Origin: Desulfobacteraceae bacterium
GTDB lineage: Bacteria; Desulfobacterota; Desulfobacteria; Desulfobacterales; Desulfosarcinaceae
Direction of reading: 5' to 3'
Assembly: GCA_013003715.1 (NCBI GenBank)
Contig: JABDIN010000040.1
Coordinates: 1 to 44,671 of the forward strand
Length of the DNA: 44,671 nt
Both the position numbers and the translations under genes were made by a program. Under the pieces are notes generated by a model that ran no database searches, had not been told where the DNA came from, and saw only the letters and a list, made by a program, of their open reading frames with translations. Shown here one piece after another: positions 1 to 8,402 of this stretch (the stretch's first letter is position 1; each line of letters starts with the position of its first letter).

Positions 1-1045
1 CCCACCATCCGTTCAGATATTGCATCAACTCCTTCATCACCTGAGAGAGACTATGCCCCCGATTTCGAGATGTAATCTCTCTTATCCGTTTCCTGAAACG
101 CTTGATGGTTTTCCAATGGATTCGAATCATCGGTCTTTTGCGCGTATTGGTCATACAAAAGCCTAAGTACTTCCGATCCCAGGGTCGTCCCACCGCACTC
201 TTGTCGCGGTTCACTTTCAACCGCATCCTCTTTTCCAGGAAACGACTGACACTTCCCATCACTCGCTGAGCGGCCTGTCTGCTTTTAACGTATATAACAC
301 AGTCATCAGCATACCTCACAAACCGCAAGCCGCGCTTTTCAAGCTCTTTATCCAGCTCGTCAAGCACGACGTTCGACATCAAAGGCGAAAGTGGCCCTCC
401 TTGAGGAGTTCCTTCATACGTGGGCTCTTCCAGCCCGCCGATCATTACTCCAGCTGTTAAAAACGATCGTATGAGTTTGAGCACCCGCTTGTCGTGGATC
501 CGTGTTGCCAGTCGGCTCATCAGCCGATCATGATGAACCCGGTCGAAGAACTTTGACAGGTCCAGGTCAACTACATACCTGTACCCATTGGCAACATACT
601 CACGAGCGGATCTGATGGCCTGCTGCGGCCCTCGCTCCGGCCGGAATCCATAGCTGGATTCGGAGAACACCGGGTCCCAGATACGCTGCAGGATTTGTCC
701 CACCGCCTGCTGGATCAATCGGTCCAACACCGTGGGGATACCCAACAATCGGATGCCACCGGTATCCTTTGGTATTTCTTTCCTCAGGACCGGAAGTGGA
801 TCATAGGTTCCTTCAAGCAGAGCCTGTTTGATCTTAGGCCAATGACGTTTTAGATACGCCGGAAGTCTGTTAACGCACATTCCATCGACTCCGGGCGCAC
901 CTTTGTTCGCTCGGACCCTTTGCAAGGCCTTTCGCATGTTCCCCCGCTCACAGATCGTCTCCATAAGCCGGTCTTTACCTGCCGGGTGTTCGGTAAGATA
1001 CGACGCTATAGCCATTTCAGAACCCTGAATATGCGATGTCTCCAT
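1..1045 (-). CDS. ltrA: Group II intron reverse transcriptase/maturase, incomplete at both ends
   Basis: Multidomain intron-encoded protein that splices and mobilises a group II intron. Reading leftward from an ATG at 1045, the frame is open to the window edge. It shows the RT fingers (NKGAPGVDG, then IPTVLDRLIQQAV and YGFRPERGPQQA), the VVDLDLSKFFDRV block, EGTPQGGPLSPL and the catalytic YADD near residue 245. The frame ends in the LNGWW stretch typical of the start of the maturase region. The 3' part and intron domains V/VI lie outside the window. The frame continues upstream through residues resembling a normal RT N-terminus (KPLTQQKLYLEPEMETS) straight into the IS66 terminal repeat at 1074, so the native start is lost. 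A GTG inside the IS end, preceded by an AGGGGG run, could serve as a substitute start. Identity is clear; functionality is doubtful. Confidence 0.9.
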   Translation of the reverse strand, partial: METSHIQGSEMAIASYLTEHPAGKDRLMETICERGNMRKALQRVRANKGAPGVDGMCVNRLPAYLKRHWPKIKQALLEGTYDPLPVLRKEIPKDTGGIRLLGIPTVLDRLIQQAVGQILQRIWDPVFSESSYGFRPERGPQQAIRSAREYVANGYRYVVDLDLSKFFDRVHHDRLMSRLATRIHDKRVLKLIRSFLTAGVMIGGLEEPTYEGTPQGGPLSPLMSNVVLDELDKELEKRGLRFVRYADDCVIYVKSRQAAQRVMGSVSRFLEKRMRLKVNRDKSAVGRPWDRKYLGFCMTNTRKRPMIRIHWKTIKRFRKRIREITSRNRGHSLSQVMKELMQYLNGWW

Positions 1046-1073
1046 CTCAGGTTCAAGGTACAGCTTTTGCTGT

Positions 1074-1091
1074 GTAAGCGGTTTATAAACC
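1074..1091 (+). repeat. IS66 terminal inverted repeat (tnpC side)
   Basis: Starts GTAAGCGG and contains the palindrome GTTTATAAAC. It pairs imperfectly with the end at 3502 and lies 11 bp beyond the tnpC stop codon. Confidence 0.8.
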
Positions 1092-1101
1092 ACCCCCCTG
1101 C

Positions 1102-2652
1102 TCAGTCCGCACTCAAAACACTCGGATCCATAAAGCACGGCAGCAGCTTTTTGTAATCGTCTTCTGTTTCACAATGAGGCAGCCGATCAAACATATACCG
1201 CAGGTAAGCATAGGGTTTCAAACCATTTGCCTTGGCGCTTTCAATAAGTGAGTACAAGGCGGCACTGGCATGAGCGCCATTGGGATGACCGCTGAACAGC
1301 CAGTTCTTTCTGCCCACAACAAAGGGGCGGATGGCATTTTCAGCCAGGTTGTTGTCCGGTCTCAAATGACCGTCTTCGATATAGACAATCAATCGGTCCC
1401 AGAACTTAAGCGTGTATTTGATGGCTTTTCCAAGTAGCCCCTTGGGAGGGGTTGTGGGCGCCTTGGCGTCAAGCCACTTTTTAAACTCTTCTAATACCGG
1501 CTTTGCGTGAACCTGGCGGTATTCTCTTAATTGGTAAACATCGAGGTTTTCTTTTCTTGCCTGTTTTTCAATGCCGTACAATCGGCCGATATAGCCCATG
1601 GCCTCATCGGCCAGGCTCTGTTTTTGCGGGTTGGCCTTGGCCTTGATCACCTTGTCAAAATTTCTGCGGGCATGGGCCCAACAAGCAAGAAGGTAGATGC
1701 CCGGCTGTCGCCCCAGAGCCTCATAACCGCTATAGCCATCGGTCTGAACATAGCCTTTGTAGTTTTCCAAAAAAGTCTTCGGTACATCCCCTGCCCGAGT
1801 GGGATGATACTGATAATACAATACCGGATGGGCCGGATCACCACCACGGTACACCCACATATAAGACTTGGTGGTGTTCTTTCGACCCGGTTCGTTCAAT
1901 ACCTGCAAAGGGGTCTCGTCGATATTGACCAGGGGACCGGAAGAAACCTGCTTTTTCAAAAGCGTTAACAGCGGCCCGGCCCTTTCGACTGCCTTGATCA
2001 TCCAGGTTGCCATGGTTGATCGGGGAAGATCGATGCCCAGACGGGCAAAGATTTTCTCTTGCCGGTACAGCGGCAGGGCGTCTTCAAACTTTGATACGAC
2101 AATGTGGGCAATCAGACCGGCGGTGGCCATGCTTTTGGGGATAAGCTGCACCGGGGGCGGGGCGATCTTGACCGTAGCACCCTCATCTTCAACGCCTTGG
2201 CAATTGGGACAGGCGTATTTGGGACGAATGTGGCGTTCGACGGTCAACTGTGCCGGTACATAATCGAGTTTTTCGCAAGTCTCTTCACCGATTCGCTTTA
2301 ACTGACACCCGCAAGCACAGGTCTTATCCTTTTCATCGATGTCATGAACGATATCAACTCTGGCAAGATCGGCCGGAAGCGGTTTTCGACCTCGTTTTTT
2401 ACGACTGTGGGCCGGAACCTGCGTGGTCGCAGGTTCCAATTGGGGTTGGCTGTCGGCCTCGTCAAACAAAAGAAGCTGTTGCCCATCGGGTGCCGGGCGT
2501 TTTTCACTCTTTTTGCCGAAGATCTCGTTTTTTAACAGCCGGATGATTTGCTCAAGATGATCTATACGCTCCTGATAACGCTTTTCATTTTCAAAGATAA
2601 TGGCTTTGAGTTTTTCAGGGTCATCGCAGAGTATTTTATCGGCTAAAGTCAT
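1102..2652 (-). CDS. tnpC: IS66 transposase TnpC (DDE)
   Basis: Transposase of the IS66 element, 516 residues, the usual length. Visible parts in order are an N-terminal coiled leucine-rich segment (about residues 20-45) followed by the GKKSEKR motif; a zinc-binding segment (DKTCACGCQLKRI, then a CPNC pair near residue 150); the DDE core with NIDETPLQVL and QTDGYSGYEAL; and the C-terminal RPDNNLAENAIRPFVVGRKN block with its catalytic Glu. The C-terminus has the YLRYMFDRLPH stretch typical of IS66. The ATG at 2652 is well placed about 70 bp after tnpB. No frameshift is seen, so the enzyme is probably intact. Confidence 0.96.
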   Translation of the reverse strand: MTLADKILCDDPEKLKAIIFENEKRYQERIDHLEQIIRLLKNEIFGKKSEKRPAPDGQQLLLFDEADSQPQLEPATTQVPAHSRKKRGRKPLPADLARVDIVHDIDEKDKTCACGCQLKRIGEETCEKLDYVPAQLTVERHIRPKYACPNCQGVEDEGATVKIAPPPVQLIPKSMATAGLIAHIVVSKFEDALPLYRQEKIFARLGIDLPRSTMATWMIKAVERAGPLLTLLKKQVSSGPLVNIDETPLQVLNEPGRKNTTKSYMWVYRGGDPAHPVLYYQYHPTRAGDVPKTFLENYKGYVQTDGYSGYEALGRQPGIYLLACWAHARRNFDKVIKAKANPQKQSLADEAMGYIGRLYGIEKQARKENLDVYQLREYRQVHAKPVLEEFKKWLDAKAPTTPPKGLLGKAIKYTLKFWDRLIVYIEDGHLRPDNNLAENAIRPFVVGRKNWLFSGHPNGAHASAALYSLIESAKANGLKPYAYLRYMFDRLPHCETEDDYKKLLPCFMDPSVLSAD

Positions 2653-2719
2653 GGCAAAACCTATAGCATTTTACCATGGTTAAATCAAGTAATATTTATT
2701 AATATCAAATGTTTATTAT

Positions 2720-3070
2720 CTAAATTACCGTCTCGTAAAAAAGCCTTTCATGCCCCTTTACATGTCCGATATCAAGACCGTCTAAAAGAAAGGTCAACTC
2801 GCACGGATCGACACTTATAACCTGCTCGGCACTCTCGGGCCAGAAGAACACATCTTTTTCCAGCCGTTTGTGCCACAGGCAAAAGCCGTTGCGGTCCCAG
2901 TAAAGAATTTTCACCATATTGCGTCGCCGGTTACAAAAGACGAACAGATGACCGGAGAAAGGGTCCAGTTCCAATTGATGTTCCACCAGAATCGATAGCC
3001 CATTGATGGCCTTTCGCATGTCCGTTGCCCCGGTGGCAAGATAGATGCGGGTGGCGATCGGCAAAAACAT
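2720..3070 (-). CDS. tnpB: IS66 accessory protein TnpB
   Basis: A 116-residue IS66 Orf2 protein required with TnpC for transposition; its biochemical role is not settled. The family signature is clear: an N-terminal IYLATGATDMRKAINGLS block, then DPFSGHLFVFCNRRRNMVKIL, YWDRNGFCLWHKRLE and a C-terminal LLDGLDI. Its start codon shares a base with the tnpA stop at 3070, indicating translational coupling. It is full length and lacks obvious lesions. Confidence 0.95.
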   Translation of the reverse strand: MFLPIATRIYLATGATDMRKAINGLSILVEHQLELDPFSGHLFVFCNRRRNMVKILYWDRNGFCLWHKRLEKDVFFWPESAEQVISVDPCELTFLLDGLDIGHVKGHERLFYETVI

Positions 3071-3414
3071 TACAAAGCCCCCAGGGTAACAATGAGCTGT
3101 TTTAAGGTGGTAGGATCAAAGCCGGGGTTGACTTCGACTTTGTATCGATGACCGAGATCAACTTTCAAGGTGGCTGCACTATCGGGTTTAGGTAGCTGGA
3201 ATAACCGGGGTAGAGGGACTTCTACTATAGAGACGGCAGATGACGGCTCGGGTTTAAAGAACTTTTTCTTCCAGTAAACGAATTGATGAAATTTAAGTTG
3301 ATGTTTTCGGCAGTATTGGGTTTGATTCAGATCGCAGGCATTAAAGCTGTCGATGTGTGCTTTCCAGAAGCGGTGCTTTTCAATCTGTTGGGCTGATGGT
3401 GTTTTCTTTGGCAT
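3070..3414 (-). CDS. tnpA: IS66 accessory protein TnpA
   Basis: A 114-residue IS66 Orf1 protein, first gene of the element. The N-terminal half has the family pattern of a helix-turn-helix-like segment (FWKAHIDSFNACDLNQTQYC then FHQFVYWKKKF). The C-terminal half ends in the PTTLKQLIVTLGAL stretch seen in this family. A Shine-Dalgarno-like GGGAGGAA lies just upstream of the ATG at 3414. About 85 bp separate the start from the element's end at 3502, room for the transposon promoter. The gene looks intact. Confidence 0.9.
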   Translation of the reverse strand: MPKKTPSAQQIEKHRFWKAHIDSFNACDLNQTQYCRKHQLKFHQFVYWKKKFFKPEPSSAVSIVEVPLPRLFQLPKPDSAATLKVDLGHRYKVEVNPGFDPTTLKQLIVTLGAL

Positions 3415-3484
3415 GGGTTCCTCCCTTAGGGGTGATTGTTTTCGGGATATACCATGCCATAGCTTTTCGTACCTGTGAAGATGG

Positions 3485-3502
3485 GGTTCGCTGAACGCTT
3501 AC
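3485..3502 (-). repeat. IS66 terminal inverted repeat (tnpA side)
   Basis: Reads GTAAGCGTTCAGCGAACC from 3502 on the minus strand, sharing GTAAGCG and the AACC end with the opposite terminus. Confidence 0.8.
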
Positions 3503-3559
3503 CAATCCCCAACCTTGCACCTGTAATTAAGGGGAGTAATAAGCATAATTTACCTGTTT

Positions 3560-3604
3560 TTATAACCAAACTTCTAAACTATTTCCATTTCTATCGACAG
3601 TCAT
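3560..3604 (-). pseudogene. Start of a cassette gene, cut short near the IS66 end
   Basis: Directly downstream (minus strand) of the attC at 3615-3687, where the next cassette gene should begin, there is an ATG frame of only 14 codons (MTVDRNGNSLEVWL) before a stop. Fifty-seven bases further the IS66 element begins. This may be the 5' remnant of a cassette whose remainder was lost next to the IS, or merely non-coding cassette sequence. No function can be assigned. Confidence 0.3.
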
Positions 3605-3614
3605 AGAATCTTCC

Positions 3615-3687
3615 AGCGAACGCCTGTCTAATCCGCGTTTTTCAGAGCGTAGCGGCGAAATACGTCGGTTTGAAACAAATGTTATGA
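3615..3687 (-). other. attC site A (integron cassette recombination site)
   Basis: Minus-strand reading: R'' TCATAAC, L'' TTTCAAACCGACG, a spacer, L' CGGATTAGAC and R' GTTCGCT. The L arms pair imperfectly (GTTTCAAACCG with CGGATTAGAC), with one extra base on the gene side, which is the orientation rule for attC. It lies 3 bp past the stop codon of the gene at 3691-4332. Confidence 0.7.
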
Positions 3688-3690
3688 AAA

Positions 3691-4332
3691 TCATGGTTTA
3701 TCAAGTTGCCAACCTGCATCTTCCCATGCTTTTGCCATAACTGGATTCCGTTTCAAGTATGCATTGACCTTATTGATCGGTACACGGTTAAAAACACAAG
3801 AAAAATTGACACACTTTGTACACTTGAATTTGAACAACCCTCCAAAGAAGATAAGCAATCCAAGAAGTGATAAAAATAAAAGTAGGTACTGTTGGCCAAA
3901 ATTCATGAAAATGAACGGATATCCACTCATGATGATAAAACCAATAACCAATTGGATTTTTTTGGATTTGCTTATTGGCCCCGGTTGATATTGGAAAAAC
4001 TGTGGACATCCGAAGTTGGCAATACACACTATAAGACCGTTGTTCAGTGCATAATATGGGCAGTGACTGCATAGTATGTAAATCTCCCAAAATCCAAAAA
4101 AAACCATTGCCATTAATGCCCAACCCCAGAGATAAGACGAGTATCCACTTTGCTCGACACCAATAATTGCCGGAATGGCAAAAGGTAAAAAAAGGCAATA
4201 GAACTGAAAAAGCTTTGTAAAACTAAACCGGCAATTTAAATCCTCTTTTTCATTACATTCCTTACAATTGGCTTCTGGTTTACAACTACAAATATTATGT
4301 GGATTGGACTCGTTAAGTTGTGAATCATTCAT
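3691..4332 (-). CDS. Cysteine-rich multi-pass membrane protein, unknown function
   Basis: A 213-residue protein with about four hydrophobic segments (roughly residues 40-60, 68-88, 128-145 and 147-167). Cysteine pairs flank them: CSCKPEANCKEC near the N-terminus, CSHCPYYAL after the second segment, and CTKCVNFSCVFNRVP near the C-terminus. The C-terminal RNPVMAKAWEDAGW stretch looks conserved-type. The pattern suggests a membrane protein with paired cysteines for metal or redox chemistry on one face, but I cannot name the family or function. It is followed by attC site A, so it is a cassette gene. Base composition is AT-rich relative to the right side of the window. Confidence 0.75.
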   Translation of the reverse strand: MNDSQLNESNPHNICSCKPEANCKECNEKEDLNCRFSFTKLFQFYCLFLPFAIPAIIGVEQSGYSSYLWGWALMAMVFFGFWEIYILCSHCPYYALNNGLIVCIANFGCPQFFQYQPGPISKSKKIQLVIGFIIMSGYPFIFMNFGQQYLLLFLSLLGLLIFFGGLFKFKCTKCVNFSCVFNRVPINKVNAYLKRNPVMAKAWEDAGWQLDKP

Positions 4333-4382
4333 AGAAATGCTTTAAAGATTTATCACAGTTTGGTTGGATTGTTGCTTCGTTT

Positions 4383-4408
4383 TCATAACAATCAATTCAA
4401 GCGACGCC
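4383..4408 (+). other. attC half-site B
   Basis: Plus-strand TCATAAC, a 6-base spacer, then TTCAAGCGACGCC closely matches the R''-L'' half of classical aadA-type attC sites. The matching right half is not found; the sequence runs into the 3' end of the gene at 4408-4707. It is probably a truncated or recombined attC. Confidence 0.5.
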
Positions 4409-4707
4409 TAAGGTGGGATAGGACCTAAATCCTTCTTCAGGTAATCGAAAAGGCCATGGAAATAATTTTCTAATTTTCTTGCTTGCGTTGCACAATGTAA
4501 AACAAGTTCAGCTTTCTCGTCATCTTTTAGCAACCAAGGATGTTCACTACCAGATCTGGAAATACAATGAATATCGATTTTTTCCCATAAAAGCGCTTCA
4601 ATGATTCCGAATTCAAAATGATGTTCAGAATCCGACAATTTAGAATAGCCTGAGCTATTCCATTTTTCATTTAGATCTGACATTTTTCTATTAACAACTA
4701 ACGCCAT
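4408..4707 (-). CDS. Small cassette-type protein, unknown
   Basis: A 99-residue ORF whose stop codon lies at the edge of attC half-site B. The protein is acidic and soluble-looking, with no signal peptide or membrane segment and a predicted helical C-terminal half (EKAELVLHCATQARKLENYF). I recognise no family. The C-terminal residues (KKDLGPIPP) read into the region where the attC half-site breaks off, so the native C-terminus may have been altered by recombination. Small orphan proteins of this size are typical of integron cassettes, the main argument that it is real. Confidence 0.55.
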   Translation of the reverse strand: MALVVNRKMSDLNEKWNSSGYSKLSDSEHHFEFGIIEALLWEKIDIHCISRSGSEHPWLLKDDEKAELVLHCATQARKLENYFHGLFDYLKKDLGPIPP

Positions 4708-4734
4708 ATAGATGTTAGCATCTCATTAATCTAC

Positions 4735-5395
4735 TTATAACTTCTGTCCAAGAACGGCTAGAAATGGAACTTCACGTTGTTCTGATGTATACCAAACCAT
4801 GAATTTTACCTCTTTAATTTTATCAAAACCACAGTATTGTAAAAGATTCTCTATGTATTCATCATCATGCATAAACTCGGGGATACCTTCATTCGTAGGT
4901 TCAGTAAATACACCTTTTATGTTAGTTGGATTAGAATTCTGACTTGACACATTGTCTCTTATTGTAAAGCCAAATATGCCATTTTTTATCATCACTCGTG
5001 ATATTTCCTGAAACATTACTTTTAGGTCACAAAAGAAATTAAATACACCAACTGATATCGCATGATTAAATGATTTATCTGAATAAGGATAAGGACTTGA
5101 TTGAATATCAAATTGTTTTAGATCTACAGCAATGTTCTTTGATTCGCAAATATTAAGCATATTCTTTGATCCATCGAGTCCATAAATATTTAATCCTGTT
5201 TTGTTAAAAGGTTGAGAGCTCAAACCAGTTCCGATGCCTAAATCAAAAAGATCTTCATTCGATTTAACATAGTTGAAGCTTAGTCCAAAAATTATCTCTG
5301 GCCCGCTCCAATTTATATCGCTTGATTGTTGATCGTATAAATCAGCTTCCATATCATGGGCAGTAATACTATCAATAATCTTCATTTGGAGTACT
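4735..5395 (-). CDS. Class I SAM-dependent methyltransferase
   Basis: A Rossmann-fold methyltransferase of about 219 residues. Motif I is DLGIGTGLSSQPF, followed by an acidic end of strand 2 (IYGLDGSKNML), then FDIQSSPYPYSDKSFNHAISVGVFNF as motifs II/III and an IKNGIFGFTI strand 5. A longer frame reaches 5520, but an AAGGAG Shine-Dalgarno just upstream of the ATG at 5395 and the homology-like start MKIIDSITAHDMEADLYD favour this start. The acceptor substrate cannot be told; the fold resembles the broad UbiE/tetratricopeptide-associated small-molecule class. No attC is visible at its 3' end, so its status as a cassette gene is unclear. Confidence 0.85.
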
Positions 5396-5631
5396 CCTTC
5401 ACTATAGATGCAAACGCATTTCTCAGCGGCGATAGAACCGAGTCCGTTGATTTTCAGGTTAACCTTTTGAGTATTCTTTTTAGAAGGAAAAGCCGATAAA
5501 GATACTTGTAATTTGTACAAAACTCAGTCGGCTTTTCTATTTCATCCAGTTTATCCTTGGCTATGCCCATCCGTTCTATAGCAAATTACTGATTCTAAAT
5601 CACGTTAATCGTCTGTCCCCTTTGTCTTTTC

Positions 5632-6480
5632 CTATCGAAAGGTATCGGCAAACTGTTCCGCTTCGGCAAAAGCTTTTAAAAGCATCTCTTCCATAATTTT
5701 CATGCCGATACCGAAATCTTTTTCCGCGGTTTTGAGCAGACGTTCGGTGCCGTCATCTTCGTCAAAATACCGTACCAGCGAAACCAGCCGCACAGCAGGC
5801 TCTGCCGTTGACTGCTCCGAAAGATCATGATGACCGGCAATGGCATGAATTAGATATGCCGGCAGCCCCCAGCCTTCAGCAACCAAGGCGCCGATTGTTG
5901 GATGATCGTAACCGAGAAGCTCTTGTTCCATAACATTGATATCCGCTTCCATATTTGCATGCCATTTGTTCAAAAGCGCTTTGTAAGGCTGAAGCTTTCC
6001 TTCGGAAATAAGTGGAATGGCCAGATCCTGCAGTAACGCCGCAGTGAAACTTTCTGCCTGGGTTGCAGCGTGCAGATGAAGGGCTATATGCTTGGCAAGA
6101 CACGCCCGCCGGGCCGCGGCAAGCCAGAAACGGGAGACATCCATGCAGTCTAGTTTGGGAGGAATGGTGGTAGCGACGGCATAGGTGAGAAGTATGGATT
6201 CCAGGCGGGAGCGACCAAGAAGGGTGACAGCATGATGGAAATTTGAAACCTCAGTGGCCAGACCGGAGCCTGCAGAATTTACCAGCCTCAGTATCTTGAT
6301 GTTCATCCCTGGATCCATCTGGATCTGGTCAGCGATATCCTTAACCTCGGAATGAGGATCTCGTAGCATGCCAAGAACATTCATCACTGCCACCGGGAAA
6401 CTTTGCAGTTCATAACCACCAAGTAAGGCTTTCAATGCTTCTTTTGGGTCCTTCTGTTTTCGTTTCAAAAAATTAAACAT
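5632..6480 (-). CDS. HDOD-domain protein
   Basis: A 282-residue HDOD protein, a non-catalytic relative of HD phosphohydrolases found in bacterial signalling. The HDOD core spans roughly residues 20-220: LQSFPVAVMNVLGMLRDP, DIADQIQMDPGMNIKILRLVNSA, the AVTLLGRSRLESILL helix and the LLQDLAIPLIS and DHPTIGALVAEGWGLP segments. The HD pair is partly degenerate, as usual. No partner domain (EAL, GGDEF or receiver) is fused. It starts 6 bp after the stop of the pentapeptide/ion-channel gene, so the two are probably one operon and may work together in sensing membrane state. Confidence 0.9.
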   Translation of the reverse strand: MFNFLKRKQKDPKEALKALLGGYELQSFPVAVMNVLGMLRDPHSEVKDIADQIQMDPGMNIKILRLVNSAGSGLATEVSNFHHAVTLLGRSRLESILLTYAVATTIPPKLDCMDVSRFWLAAARRACLAKHIALHLHAATQAESFTAALLQDLAIPLISEGKLQPYKALLNKWHANMEADINVMEQELLGYDHPTIGALVAEGWGLPAYLIHAIAGHHDLSEQSTAEPAVRLVSLVRYFDEDDGTERLLKTAEKDFGIGMKIMEEMLLKAFAEAEQFADTFR

Positions 6481-6486
6481 AGTGAA

Positions 6487-7509
6487 TCAATCCCCACGCC
6501 TGGCCATTTTATTTGTAAAGATGGATAAAAGTCCTCCGAGCATAATGTATCCGATACACACCTCACAGATGGTAATAACACGGGCAACAGGCGTTGCCGG
6601 AACAATATCACCATAGCCGAGGGTGGTGATAGTTACCACCGAGTAATAAAATGGGCCAATCCAGTTGTCATACTTACCGTAATCGATCCCGCAAAAAGAA
6701 TAGAACACACTGAATATTATTATGATTCCCAAAACCCACAGGCACCAGCGATTAAGGCTCCTGCCGCAGTCACTGGTTATTGACCAGACGTTATAAACCA
6801 TGTGGTTAAATTCACTTTCATCCCTGAATTCCTTGAGATAATTTTCGTCCATGATAAAACGTCGCAGCCGATAGGCCCCGGCAAAGTTGATATCACGGAT
6901 ATCCACTCCGTACCATTTAGCCTCTTCGTAGCCTTTGACCAGGCGCAGCCGTGCATCCCGCATGTCGGCGTTAATCATTGTAGCGCCGGTAAATTTTGAG
7001 AGCGACATATCAGCCCCCCGAAAATCAGCTCCGGTACAATCCGCCTTATGAAGTACTGCGTCCCTCAATCTCACCCGGTTGAGTTTGGCATGCCGCAAAT
7101 CCGCCTCCGTCAAATCTGCTTTCGTAAGGGTCGCATCGGTTAGTACCGCATTGAACAACCTTGTTTTTGTCATTGTCGCCATCCCGAGGCCAGCCCTTTC
7201 GGCACGGGCATCTTCCAGATTGGCTTCCGATAGATTGGCTCCAGTCAATTCGATATCATTAAGTATTGCATTGACCAGACTTGCCTTGCTGAAATCAGCC
7301 TTAAAAAGATGGGCTCCGCTTAGATCAGCACCGGACAGATCGGCTTCGACAAAACAGGCACCCACAAGATTCAGCCCCTTTAGATCTTCACCACGCAGCG
7401 ATACACCCTTGAAATTAAGTTCAGTCGGCGGGATGCTTGCCTTAGGGTTGTCACGAAGGCGCTGGATAATCTTAAGTGCATCTTCTTTTGGAACAAAGTC
7501 TATAGTCAT
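6487..7509 (-). CDS. Pentapeptide-repeat protein with C-terminal two-TM potassium channel domain
   Basis: A 340-residue protein with two parts. Residues about 30-185 are tandem pentapeptide repeats of A(D/N)LXX type (for example LSGADLSGAHLFKADFSKA), predicted to form a right-handed beta-helix. Residues about 256-330 form an ion channel pore module: TM helix WCLWVLGIIIIFSVFYSF, a pore loop with the potassium selectivity filter TTLGYGDI near residues 295-302, then a second TM helix (IGYIMLGGLLSIF). Linking a solenoid to a minimal K+ channel suggests a cytoplasmic sensing or assembly domain gating a channel. It is the first gene of a pair with the HDOD gene. The ATG at 7509 starts the hydrophilic N-terminus; no signal peptide precedes the repeats. 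Confidence 0.92.
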   Translation of the reverse strand: MTIDFVPKEDALKIIQRLRDNPKASIPPTELNFKGVSLRGEDLKGLNLVGACFVEADLSGADLSGAHLFKADFSKASLVNAILNDIELTGANLSEANLEDARAERAGLGMATMTKTRLFNAVLTDATLTKADLTEADLRHAKLNRVRLRDAVLHKADCTGADFRGADMSLSKFTGATMINADMRDARLRLVKGYEEAKWYGVDIRDINFAGAYRLRRFIMDENYLKEFRDESEFNHMVYNVWSITSDCGRSLNRWCLWVLGIIIIFSVFYSFCGIDYGKYDNWIGPFYYSVVTITTLGYGDIVPATPVARVITICEVCIGYIMLGGLLSIFTNKMARRGD

Positions 7510-7685
7510 ATATTTGCTCTTTTCTGAACATTGCGGATCACATTCGGGGGGTATAGCAAACCGAATACCACTGCCCCATACGATAAACCCGCCATATTTT
7601 TCCGGTTAGATGCACTCGCCTTTGAGCACACACCGAATCGTCTGAAACCCGTGGCAGGAAAAAAAGTGGAGCTACAGTTCCTTTA

Positions 7686-8333
7686 TCATAATATCCCCTT
7701 GTGTAGGATGGCGATAAAAAGATGCATCAGGTTAATGTTTGAACATAGTATTGGTGCGTTGAACACTCGTTGATATTCGTTCATATCGGCCGGATCACTT
7801 GGCGCGGCGTGTGTGAAGCAAACCTTTATAAGTGTCAGTTCGCCTTGGCTGAGAAAGTTCAAAATAGAGTAATATGTACACAAAAGGGCTTCTGATAAGT
7901 GTGATCGGTTGTGAATCTTAGGTGTTGATATTTCCCATGATAAGTGAGTCAATTCCCTTGTTTTTTGAAATTGCGGTTGGATGATGTCCGCCATGATACG
8001 ATGGTAGCGAACAAAGACTTGAAGAGCATTTTCAATGGTAGCACAGTTCATCATCATGGTAAAAAGGATGCTTCCACCAGGATAGTGTTTTGCCATCTGA
8101 CGTCCGAAATTTAACCCAGGATAAGGATCTTTGCTTAAAAATACAATCCGCAGCCACATTGACTCAAAAAATGTGCTTGAAACCCTGGCTTCACCGTTAT
8201 TGAGGATTCCAATATCAAAATCACAGAACCTTGCGACTTTTTTAAAATCAATGCCCCGTCTGTTGGCATAGGCATTTAAAATCTTAACTAATCCAACCGA
8301 AACAGTAGGATTTTTTTGATAGTTAACCATCAA
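7686..8333 (-). pseudogene. Truncated AraC-family regulator: sensor domain without DNA-binding domain
   Basis: 215 residues matching the N-terminal effector domain of OruR/arabinose-binding-type AraC regulators: VSSTFFESMWLRI, FGRQMAKHYPGGSILFTMMMNCATIENALQVFVRYHR, LSWEIS, and the THAAPSDPADMNEYQRVFNAPI block that normally precedes a linker and two helix-turn-helix motifs. After FNAPILC the frame continues about 18 unrelated residues and stops, so the roughly 100-residue HTH part is missing. The remaining sequence downstream shows no HTH in another frame. It sits divergent to the membrane protein/thioesterase pair, the position expected for their regulator. Probably non-functional as a DNA-binding protein, or retained as a decoy. 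Confidence 0.8.
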
Positions 8334-8402
8334 GAATCTCCAAGAAAAATGATTGGATTAAAAATAACCTGAGTTCGCACAAAAGATCAACTTATTTGTA
8401 TG

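Larger units (their letters stand above)
1074..3502 (-). mobile_element. IS66-family insertion sequence, complete
   Basis: A 2429-bp element carrying tnpA, tnpB and tnpC in the usual IS66 order, all on the minus strand. Both ends begin with GTAAGCG reading inward, at 1074 and at 3502, the hallmark IS66 terminus. The first 18 bases of the two ends agree at 12 positions, ending in AACC. IS66 elements normally make an 8-bp target duplication; the 8 bases outside the left end (tttgctgt) and right end (caatcccc) do not match. This suggests deletion or recombination beside the element after insertion. The left side joins directly to the reverse transcriptase frame and the right side to cassette-array DNA. 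Confidence 0.9.

Noticed and set aside
1531-2546. Plus-strand frames opposite tnpC
   Set aside because: They lie wholly opposite a conserved transposase gene, have no ribosome sites and unlikely compositions.
4711-4734. GTTAGCA near the methyltransferase 3' end as an attC core
   Set aside because: No paired arms or opposite core within 150 bp.
7079-7609. 176-codon plus-strand frame opposite the pentapeptide gene
   Set aside because: Antisense reading of the periodic pentapeptide repeats gives an artificial open frame rich in Ser, Ala and Arg.
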